From positions 1 through 19,061 of the forward strand of contig MU400955.1 of assembly GCA_022578965.1 (NCBI GenBank): a stretch of 19,061 nucleotides of DNA. The letters run 5' to 3'. Below the pieces are notes generated by a model. It was given only the letters and a program-made list of their open reading frames with translations. It was not told the DNA's origin and ran no database searches. Below, piece by piece: positions 10,588-18,078 of this stretch (position 1 is its first letter; the number at the start of each line of letters is the position of its first letter). The stretch is from Xylaria sp. FL1777. Taxonomy: Eukaryota; Ascomycota; Sordariomycetes; Xylariales; Xylariaceae. The position numbers were made by a program, and so were the translations under genes.

Positions 10588-10752
10588 TGCTTTTTTTGCT
10601 TTAGCATAAAAAGTATTAACGTTTTTATTTTTTTGTTTTTAGTATAAAAGCTACACAAGCTTTAGCTTTTTTTTTTTGCTTTTTTTTATTAGCTGCTATA
10701 TGTTTTTTTTTCTTTTTATTTTTTTCTAAAGAATATTTATATTTTTAATTTT
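10588..10752. repeat. Diverged direct repeat, copy 1 of 2
   Basis: About 165 bp that aligns with 12042-12208 in the same orientation, sharing blocks such as TTTTTAGTATAAAAGCT and TTATTAGCTGCTATA with transitions and small indels between. Read on the minus strand, both copies give a lysine-rich frame containing AANK(K/R)KQKK followed by AFILKTK. The two are about 1.46 kb apart, indicating an internal duplication within the island. Confidence 0.7.
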
Positions 10753-11130
10753 CTTTTTTTTGAAAGTATTAGTAAAAAAAAGCTTGCTTTTTGTTTGTTT
10801 TAGCAGTAAAATTGCTATAACTTTTAAAGCTAGCTTATAAGCTAACTTAGCTTATTTAGCTAAGCTTTATAACGATTTAGAGTTTTTAAATGCTTTTATA
10901 AACGCTTGCTTTTAGCTACGCTTTTATGCTTGTTTTACTTTATAACTAAGGGCTTTTTTTTTTCTTTTTTTTTTAAGTGCTTTTTTTTTTCTTTTTTTTT
11001 TAAGTGCTTTTTTTTTAAGTGCTTATTACGTTATTTTTGTTTTTTTGCTTTAAAACCTGCAGTACGCTTACTTAGCTTTTTTTTCTGTTTTAGTTACTTT
11101 TAAAAACTATAAAAATAATACCTAGTGTTT
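10600..11130 (-). pseudogene. Possible lysine-rich decayed coding remnant
   Basis: Minus-strand translation gives long basic runs (KRTAGFKAKKQKQ-type, then repeated KKRKKKALK/HLKKK) interrupted by TAA and TAG. Tandem repeats inside it have periods of 27, 27 and 15 bp, all multiples of three, which hints at past coding. Under RIP, AAA codons may derive from GAA, so the protein may originally have been glutamate/lysine-rich and perhaps coiled-coil. No start codon or domain is recognised. The plus-strand 65-codon frame at 10906-11103, all phenylalanine and leucine, is its complement. Confidence 0.2.
10952..11020. repeat. Poly-T 27-bp tandem repeat
   Basis: GCTTTT...CTTT...AAGT units start at 10952, 10979 and 11006, spaced exactly 27 bp, followed by a shortened 15-bp unit ending at 11020. 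On the minus strand each unit encodes a lysine/arginine run. Slippage-prone and low-complexity. Confidence 0.8.
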
Positions 11131-11610
11131 TTTCTTTATAGTTTTTTTAAGCGTTGTTTTATAAGTTATTATTATACTAACTTAACATTTATTATTATAA
11201 AGCATTCTTTAGGAACTTTTTGCTGTTTTTAGCTCAAAAAAGCATATTGTTAACATTGTAAAAAGAATTACAATTATAGCTGCTTTATATAATGCTAGTT
11301 AATACTAAGCAAACTATAACTAAAGCAAGCAAGTTATTACTATTTTTTTGTTATTAGTTTATAGCAAAAAATAATAAAAGCGCTTTTTTTAAATATAACG
11401 CAATTTAAATTAAACGCTTTTAGCTTAAAGAAATTTTATACTTTTTAAACTGTAGAACGTTTTAGCTAAAAAAATACTTAAGTATAATATATTAGCTTAT
11501 AAACATATTAAAGAATTTCTTATTTTAGTTAAATAAAAGCTTAAAAGTTTGTTTACTAATAAATAGTTATAAGCGTAGTTTTTATAAACCTTTTTTGCAA
11601 AAAAAAAGCA
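11131..11610. other. Stretch of the island with no supported gene
   Basis: AT-rich sequence with scattered TpC and GpA steps (for example CATTCTTTAGGAAC near 11202-11215). Frames are broken at about the random rate on both strands. No repeat shared with the rest of the window was seen. Confidence 0.4.
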
Positions 11611-11714
11611 CTGCAACATTAGCTTTGTTGTTTTGTTTAAAGCAAGTACTAGTAATTATGCTGTAGTGTTAGCTTTGTTGTTCTTTTTAAAGCAAATATA
11701 TACTAGTAACTATG
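11611..11714. repeat. Tandem pair of about 50-54 bp
   Basis: Bases 11611-11660 and 11661-11714 share TTAGCTTTGTTGTT, TTTAAAGCAA and TACTAGTAA in the same order. They differ by transitions and a 4-base insertion (ATAT) in the second. Confidence 0.8.
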
Positions 11715-12041
11715 CTTTATATAGTAGCGCTATAAACACTTTTTATTAATAAATACTATTTTAAGCATAATTTATTAGCATTAAAAAGCGTTAAAAAGCA
11801 TTTATATATATGTAAGTAATTTAAATAAGTTATTAAAGTTTTTAACTTAGCAAAATTAAAAATATTTATTTAGTTAAGTAATGCTTTTAAAAAATTTGCT
11901 ATTTTTACTAACTGCTAAATTAAAAAGTTAAAAGTATTATTAAGCTTACTAGGTATATATAGTACGTACGTTTTTGCGATAATAGCTTTTGTTTTTACGG
12001 CTGCTTTACCTTTGTTTAATTTTGGCTAGTTTTACTTTTTC
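11715..12041. other. Unassigned AT-rich stretch
   Basis: Contains near-palindromic TAGTACGTACGTT (about 11959-11971) and a locally GC-richer patch (11995-12060) that includes TTTTGGCTAGTTTT and GCTCCGGCAT. On the minus strand an ATG at about 12061-12063 opens a short basic frame starting MPEQKKRRK, just upstream of this patch in that direction. No gene can be claimed. Confidence 0.3.
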
Positions 12042-12208
12042 TGCGCTTTTTTTGCTCCGGCATAAAAAATATTAACGTTTTTGTTTTTGTTTTTAGTATA
12101 AAAGCTGCATAAGCTTTAGCTCCTTTTTTTTGCTTTCTTTTATTAGCTGCTATACGTTTTTTTTTCTTTTTATTTTTTTTTAAAGAACATTTATACTTCT
12201 AATTTTTT
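12042..12208. repeat. Diverged direct repeat, copy 2 of 2
   Basis: This is the partner of 10588-10752. It keeps more G+C (GCTCCGGCAT where copy 1 has GCTTTAGCAT), so it is the less mutated of the pair. The minus-strand frame through it is longer and uninterrupted over about 60 codons, giving the same lysine-rich text as copy 1. Confidence 0.7.
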
Positions 12209-12408
12209 AAGGTTTGTAGCAATACGTAATTAAATATTTTAGTAGCTAAAACAGTAATACGTGTGCTAAATAAGTTAAGCTAGCTTATAACATAAAAAAG
12301 CTTTAGCTTAAGTTTATTATTAATAAGTTTACTTAAAATAATACGCTTTTTAATAATAAACCTGTTTATATTATGTTTGAAAGTTAAGCAAATAAGCGTA
12401 AAAGCGGA

Positions 12409-12732
12409 GCTATTGCTTAGCTTATAGTTTTAAAGCTTTGAAAAAAAAAGTATTTTAATGCATAATTTTCGTAAAAAAGCATGCATTATGCTATTGCTTG
12501 GCTTATAGTTTTAAAGCTTCGAAAAAAGAAGTATTTTAGCGTATAATTTTTGTAGAAAAGTATGCATTATGCTATTGCTTAGCTTATAGTTTTAAAGCTT
12601 CAAAAAAAAAGGTATTTTAACGCATAATTTTCGTAAAAAAGCATACATTATGTTATTGCTTAGCTTATAGTTTTAAAGCTTTAAAAAAAAAGGTATTTTA
12701 GTATATAATTTTTATAAAGAAGTATATATTAT
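12409..12732 (+). repeat. Four tandem 81-bp repeats (27 codons each)
   Basis: Units start at 12409, 12490, 12571 and 12652, each exactly 81 bp, with no indels and differing only by transitions. Each unit begins (G)CTATTGCTTRGCTTATAG. In the plus-strand frame on coordinates divisible by three (12483 and so on) each unit reads CLAYSFKA, a short lysine run, VF-stop-IIF and a K-rich tail, with a single stop at the same place in every copy. The antisense frame in the same register is equally open. Constant length in multiples of three suggests a peptide repeat in a former protein, though a non-coding minisatellite is possible. Confidence 0.95.
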
Positions 12733-14742
12733 AGTAGCATTTAAAAGTAGCAAAAAAAGCTATAGCTAAAGTACTGCAAGCTTTATATGCTAATAGTACT
12801 AATTTTCTGTGCATAGCTAATTATTTCTGCGTAATTTTAAAATAGCAGCAAGTTGCATAAATATAATAGCTAAAATAATAGCTGCTGTAAAAAAAGCTTG
12901 TTTTTATTGCTAATGCATAGCTTTTTAAAGATTATATATAAATATAAAGATTAAAACAAAACTATTGCAGTTCTTTGTTTAAACATATAGAACAAAAGTA
13001 TTTAAAAGTAAGTAAAATGTATGCATAATAGCCAAAAGAAAAAAAAAGCAAAAATAAAAATATATTTAAATATATAAAAGCAAACAATAATTAATATAGC
13101 TATTTAAGCTTGCGTAAAAAAATTAGCTGCAAGTAAACAATAAGTAAGCTAAAAATGTAATTAACATACTTAGTTTTACTTAAAAGTTTTATAATAAGTT
13201 TTATAAATATAAATAATTGTTTTAAAAAACATATAAACAATATAAAGGTTTAAAAAATAAAAATGCAATGCTTTTAGAGTTTTTATTAAAGTAGTATTAA
13301 AAAGGTTAACCTTTATAACAGGTTTTATAGTTCTTTATAAAGTATTTTAAAACTGCAGCATATAGCATTGTTTATTTAATATTAAAGCATAAGTTTTTTT
13401 ATTAGTATACTTACTATGCTTAAAGCTACTTAATGCTTAAAGCTACTGTTTTTTTTAAGTACAATATTTAAAGCATATATATTGTTTTTTTTTTTTAGCA
13501 GCATTTTATGCAAGTAGCAAATCTATGTTTGCTTGCTTTATAATAGCATTTTATTAAGCAATATTTTATTTATATTTATATTTAAAACAAAAAAAAGCTG
13601 CTAATTATTTTAGCTTAAAAGCTTTTATAGCAATGCAATCCTTTTTTTTTAGCTACTTGCGCAAATGCGTATAAAGCACTTTAATAACTATAAAAAAAAA
13701 CGTATTGCTAATTTGTTTTTTTTTATTAAGGTTTTAAAAGAGGTAGTTAATAAAAAAAATTTATAATGTTATATATTTCTGCAATATAAAATCCTTTTTA
13801 TAGTTTACAACTTATTTTTATTATTATATATATTAATAAGCAACTATAATTTTAGTAACTTTAAGCTTTAACTAAAATTAACTATAAAAATTAAACTTTA
13901 AAAGCATGCTTAGTTATTTAAAGCTTTATTTTTTTATATTTAGTACATAATTAATATATCTAGCAGTATTAAACTACGTAGCATAGCTTTTATGCGTTTA
14001 AAAAACTTGCGTAAACGCTTTTTTTAATACTAAAACAAAGTAGCTATAATTCTTTATATTAATAATAATAATAAGCGCTTTAAAGAGGTTTAAGCAGCTA
14101 TAAAAATACATATTATTAATGTTATTAAGGCTTATAATTGCTACTTTATAAACATAAACTACTTTTAGAATTAAACTAAACAAAGTATTTATAGCACTAC
14201 TTTTAAAATTAAACAGCAAAAAGTATTAATATATTAATAAAAATGCATTTTTAAATATAAAGATTTTACTGCTTGTATTACTTATATAAACTATGCACAA
14301 AAAAATAATGCGCTTATTGAATGTATTATTAAGCATTTTAACAAAAAACAAGCAAGCAAAAAAAAGTTTATAATATTAAATAGCAGCTAATTTAACGCTT
14401 AAAAGGGAAAAAAAGTGCGTAAAAGAAAGCACGATTTTAAAAACAAAAATAGTATAGTTAATAAGCTAATAGTTAAATTAAACAACAAAGAAAATACTAA
14501 ACTTGTAATAATTAAAAAAAAACCTAAGCAGCAATATATATTTAGTAATACATTTTATAAAGTAAAAAGCGCATTTTATAGTGCTTAAAAAGCTAGCTTT
14601 TAAGTAAAAATTGCCTGTAATAATAACGTTAAAGCTTGCAAAACTTATACTAAGGTTTATTTTAAAGCTTAGCTATACAAAAAGCATGTTTTTAAATTTA
14701 TTACTAAAAAAAGCTTTATAATACGTATAAACGTTATATATT
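12733..14742 (+). pseudogene. Possible decayed coding sequence downstream of the 81-bp array
   Basis: The plus-strand frame continuing from the 81-bp array has about 50 stops in 780 codons to 14742, somewhat fewer than expected at this composition, with better-preserved segments at 12780-12840, 13681-13860 and 14281-14700. The last contains text such as NNALIECIIKHF and KKPKQQYIFSNTFYKVKSAF, rich in K and N, which could be RIP products of E and D codons. Against it, the minus strand in the same register is at least as open, including 73 codons without a stop at 13998-14219 and only 5 stops in 14223-14740. The true strand and family are unknown, and no domain was recognised. Confidence 0.25.
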
Positions 14743-14820
14743 TGTTTTTTTTTTACTAAGTTTAATCTTTAGCATATATAGTTTTTAGTGTTAATAATAA
14801 TGCAAATATTACAGTTTTTT

Positions 14821-15655
14821 TTTTTTGTTAAAAACTTATTAAAAAGCTTTAGCTTTGCTTATTTATACTTAAGCAAACCTTTAATATATTATATTTATGT
14901 TTTAAGATTTATACTGCAGCTTATAAATCTTTAAAGTAAAAAACGTAGCGTTAGTTTTAAATAAAGCATAAGCTTTAATAACCGAACATTTAGTACTAAG
15001 GCGCAAAGCTGTAAGTGCATTATACTAGCTGCTTTTGCTTTATTAAACTCCTTTAACAATAATAAAAGCAATAGCTTAAATAATAACGTTAAAACTCCTA
15101 ATAAGCGTTTTATTACAAAAAAAGCTAAAGTTATAGCTATAACGCTAACGCTTTAGAAAAATAATAAAAATATTACTGCATTTAGCTATACTTTTACTAA
15201 AATAGTTACTAGTACTTTTACTATTGTAGCAGCTTTTTAAGCTATAAACGCCTTTATTTTTAGTAATAGTATAAGCACTTCGGTTATACTGTTCTTTAGT
15301 AAAGTATTTAACTATAAAGCTTAAACAAGCATTACTTGTAGCATATAATATTATGCTTAAGCTACTAAACCTGCTACTAACTTAACGTTTATAAAAAAAA
15401 AGTTTAAAACTAGCGTAAATCCTTTTTTTAGCTTTATAAATGGTTGTAGCTTTAATAAAAAAGACTATTTTAACTACGGAAAGATTTAATGTTTTGTTTT
15501 ATTGCATATTGCAGCCCTTATAAACTATAAATATATTTAACTAGCAGAAAACCTTCGGCCTCTTTTATATACCTGCCTTAAAACTTGTATAGGTTATGGT
15601 ATATGCTTAGATTTATATAATAAACAATATTATAAAAAATTAACTAAACATAAAA
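14821..15655 (+). pseudogene. Possible second decayed coding segment crossing the right inverted repeat
   Basis: A different plus-strand frame (codons starting 14941, 14944 and so on) is fairly open from 14821 to 15655. From 14947 on it has about 9 stops in 230 codons, ending in LAENLRPLLYTCLKTC and then a K-rich tail before two stops near 15656. The change of frame from the previous segment could be an intron or an indel. The in-register minus strand has similar openness. The right inverted-repeat arm falls inside this frame as codons for AENLR. No family recognised. Confidence 0.22.
15544..15559 (-). repeat. Right arm of the 16-bp inverted repeat
   Basis: GCAGAAAACCTTCGGC is the exact reverse complement of 9949-9964. 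One further base outward (C) has no counterpart on the left. The right flank CTCTTTTATA shares no clear direct repeat with the left flank. Confidence 0.8.
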
Positions 15656-16148
15656 ACTAATAGCAAAAATAATTTTAATATATTAATAATTTGCTATAAC
15701 TTAAAAGCTGCTTTAAAAGCTACTTAAAAAAGCTTTAAAAATATTATATAAAAACTTTTTTAATAAATGCTATTAAATATAAATATATTAAAATTTTAAG
15801 CATAAATAGCAGTTTTATAGTTAGCTTATAATAATAAAGCAATATTAATTAAATAAAACAAAAAAGTATTAATTAAAGTTAAAAAATAAACTAATAACTT
15901 TAAAAATAAAACATTAGCTAATATTATTAAAGCAATAAATATAATGTTTATAAGTAATAATATAATTATTACTAAAAAGCTATATAGTAATAATATAATA
16001 ATTATTTTTAAAGAAGTAATATTTTAAAAAGCTAAAAAAAAAAATAAATTATAAAAGCTTTTAAAAAAAAGTTAAAAATATAATAAAAAAAAGCAGCATT
16101 AATAATAAAAAACATTTTAATAAAACATATATATTATATTATTTAAAG
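15656..16148. other. AT-rich spacer, no gene
   Basis: Nearly 500 bases with dense stops in all frames. Repeated AATAATATAATTATTA-like strings around 15955-16020 are low complexity. GGG at 16148-16150 marks the sudden start of the tRNA-like sequence. Confidence 0.5.
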
Positions 16149-16219
16149 GGCCTAGTGGCGCAGTGGTATATGCTTAGCTACTTTTTTCGAAGTTATAGGT
16201 TCGAGTTTTACCTAGTTTA
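16149..16219 (+). pseudogene. Degenerate tRNA-like sequence (tRNA pseudogene or SINE head)
   Basis: GGCCTAG can form an acceptor half with CTAG at 16212-16215, and TGGCGCAGTGG (16156-16166) matches the Pol III A box. GGTTCGAGTTTTACC (16198-16212) matches the B box and T arm if CC has become TT. Length is 71 nt. The last three acceptor pairs are a mismatch and two G-T wobbles, the D stem is partly unpaired, and the anticodon arm with its T6 run cannot be folded with a normal variable loop, so no anticodon is assigned. The mutations are mostly C-to-T and G-to-A, as in the surrounding repeats. A functional tRNA is unlikely; a relict or a tRNA-derived SINE head fits better. Confidence 0.5.
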
Positions 16220-16730
16220 TAGTTGTTTTGCTTTAAAGCAAAAGTTAGTTTGCTTTTAGCTTAGTTTAAACTGCATGCTTGCTGCACTAAAAGCATAAAA
16301 ATTAAAAGTTAAATAATTAAGCTAAAAGTCCAAGGACTTTGCTTTTTTACTAATGTAGCAACATAAGTAACTAACTTAGTATATTAGCTACTATAAAAAC
16401 GGGCAGCTTTAGCTTTTATTGCTAACGTTATATAAGCATTAGTTCTTTTATATAATAAATAGCTTATATTTTTAGCGTAATTAGAACTTAAAGCTTACTG
16501 CTTAGCGCTAAGTAATTTATAAAAAATACAGTGCTATATAATGCTTAAAATCCACTTAATACTGTGTTGTTTATAGCTTGCAAAACTTAAAGCTAGCAAA
16601 AGAACGCCTTTATTATTAATTAATAAAAAACCCTTTTGTTAGCGCGTTAATTTTTTTACTTTTATATTACAAAGCAAAAGCGCTGCTAACTTAGCATACA
16701 AGATTTAAAGCGAAGTATTATATAAAAAAA
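16220..16730. other. AT-rich stretch downstream of the tRNA-like sequence
   Basis: It contains palindromes TTTGCTTTAAAGCAAA (16227-16242) and AAAGTCC-AA-GGACTTT (16325-16340). Near 16278, TTGCTGCACTAAAAGC faintly resembles the GTACTGCAA-type end of R2194 in inverse orientation, so 16278-16876 might be a shortened relative; this is weak. No gene seen. Confidence 0.35.
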
Positions 16731-16876
16731 GCAGCAAATTAATAAAATTTGTAGCAGAACTATTATATACTTTGCATATATAAGTAGTTTTTGCCCTAAA
16801 AAAGGTTTTTACTTATATAAAGTTTTACTAAATAGCTACTAGCATAGCTAATAAGCCATTTATCTAAGTAATACAA
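16731..16876 (-). mobile_element. Diverged R2194-related end fragment
   Basis: This resembles the last 200 bp of copy 4 (9575-9770) with several indels: ATTAATAAAATTTGTAGCAGAAC against the AAAATCGTAGCAAAAC region, GTTTTTACTTATATA, then CTAGCATAGCTAATAAGCC and TAAGTAATACAA at the terminus. It keeps more G+C than copy 1 but is structurally more divergent, so it looks like a separate subfamily. Confidence 0.55.
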
Positions 16877-16884
16877 ATTATAAA

Positions 16885-16990
16885 TTATATTATTTAAAGC
16901 TAATAGCTTTAAAAAGCTATACTAAAAGCTACTTAATTTTATATATAAGTAAAAACTATGCTAAAGCTAAATAAAAACATTTTTGTTAAC
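16885..16990 (+). mobile_element. Second R2194-related end, head to head with the previous one
   Basis: TTATATTATTTAAAGCTAATAGC at 16885 corresponds to the family start TTGTATTACTTAAGCTAACAGC with transitions and one extra A. It is followed by TATATATAAGTAAAAACTATGCT (about 16942-16963) and AAATAAAAACATTTTTG as in copy 2. Similarity fades after about 16990. It begins 8 bp after the mirror-image terminus at 16865-16876. Confidence 0.5.
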
Positions 16991-17692
16991 TATTTATTAT
17001 TATAACTTATATTTTTTTATAGCTAATTATATAAGCGCTATTTTTTAAAAATTATATTGCTTAATTTTTATTTAATACTATTGTTTTTATTGCTTGCATT
17101 TTTGTTTACTACGCAAGTATAGCTTTTTGTTATTTAAATTGCTTATTAGCAGTTTTTAAACAAGTTTTCTTTAAGTTAGTTTTAAAGCTTTAATATATTA
17201 ATAATAGTTTGTAATTTTGTTTTTTATGCAATTATTAGCGCAGTTTTTTTTAATAAGTAACTTTTTAAACAAATAATATTTTTGCTTGTTTAATTGTTAG
17301 CTTTTTGCTTATATAACGTTTTTATAGCAGCAATAATATATAGTTAGCTTTAAGTTAACTTTATTGCAAACTATATAAAGCAATAAATAAAAGCGTTTTT
17401 AGTTAGTTTATATGTTTAAATAGCTTTTAGGTATTTTATTACTTAAGCTAAATAATTGCTTTAATAAAAAAAGCATATAGCTGCTTTTTTTTTAGTTTAT
17501 ATAAAATATAAGTTTGTTTTATTTTTAGCATGTTTTAAAAATTTACACTAGTTATATTTTTGCTTATTTTTATATATATTAGTTTAATAGCTTTATTTTT
17601 AATAGTTATAGCATTAAGTTATTATTATATTTATAAAATAAAAAGCTACTTAAAAATAGCAATAATTTTAAAAAAATCTATTAATATATATT
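16991..17692. other. AT-rich stretch, no gene
   Basis: About 700 bases without a supported feature. Frames are broken on both strands. It keeps a few GC-bearing words (for example TACTACGCAAGTATAGC near 17107-17123) but none repeats elsewhere in the window. Confidence 0.45.
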
Positions 17693-17785
17693 TATAACAG
17701 ACCTGTTATATATTAATATAACGGGTTTGCTTTTAAGGTCTTAATTTGTAGGTAATAATAAGATTCTTAACGGTGGTCCGTTAAG
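17693..17785. other. Cluster of nested palindromes, possible structured element
   Basis: Three inverted repeats lie within 93 bases: TATAACAG-AC-CTGTTATA (17693-17710); ACCTGTTATAT-ATTA-ATATAACGGGT (17701-17726, one A/G mismatch); and CTTAACGG-TGGT-CCGTTAAG (17766-17785, perfect 8-bp stem). The first two share an arm and are mutually exclusive. AGACCT (17699-17704) can also pair with AGGTCT (17736-17741). It could be a transposon terminus, a folded RNA, or an origin-like element; no known RNA family was recognised. Confidence 0.6.
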
Positions 17786-18000
17786 GAAGTTTTCGGGGTA
17801 TTTTTACTACTATGCATTAATAGAGGTTTTAAAAGATTAAAAGTAATAAATATATTAATGCTTAGCAGTTATAAGAAATTAATAGCTAAAGAACTAAAAC
17901 TAAGTAAATAATTAAATATAAAAAGTATATAATTATATAAACAAAGAAAAAGTAAAAAAAATAGTAACTTTTTTTAAATTACTGCAAGTTTAGTAAATAT

Positions 18001-18078
18001 TAAATTATTATAAGCTTAGTAAGCTTTAAATTATTATAAGCTTAGTAAGCTTTAAATTATTATAAGCTTAGTAAGCTA
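18001..18078. repeat. Three tandem 26-bp repeats
   Basis: TAAATTATTATAAGCTTAGTAAGCTT-type units start at 18001, 18027 and 18053 and are almost identical. Each contains AAGCTTA-G-TAAGCTT, a perfect 7-bp palindrome around one base, so the array is a row of regularly spaced hairpins. Confidence 0.9.

Larger units (their letters stand above)
9949..15559. mobile_element. Candidate decayed element bracketed by 16-bp inverted repeats
   Basis: GCCGAAGGTTTTCTGC at 9949-9964 recurs as its exact reverse complement at 15544-15559. The motif has 9 G/C in 16 bases, so a chance match in DNA this AT-rich is very unlikely. The DNA between keeps more G+C, GpA and GpG than the R2194 region (about 32% G+C in 10021-10080 and 28% in 14941-15000). 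It carries period-three tandem repeats and segments of reading frame with few stops. No target-site duplication adjoins the inverted repeats and no transposase or tyrosine recombinase could be identified. Alternatives are two inverted fragments of one gene family, or a TIR transposon whose flanks have decayed. Confidence 0.4.

Noticed and set aside
10906..11103. 65-codon plus-strand frame, mostly Phe, Leu and Cys
   Set aside because: It is the translation of poly-T 27-bp slippage repeats and the complement of a lysine-rich minus-strand frame; there is no plausible protein.
13998..14219. 73-codon minus-strand frame as a gene
   Set aside because: No flanking gene signals, AT-rich composition, and an in-register plus-strand frame of equal plausibility. 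Kept only as part of the possible pseudogene and a finding.
9949..15559. Assignment of the island to a named class (hAT, MULE, pogo, Starship)
   Set aside because: No target duplication, TIR consensus or catalytic motif could be matched; naming a class would be guesswork.
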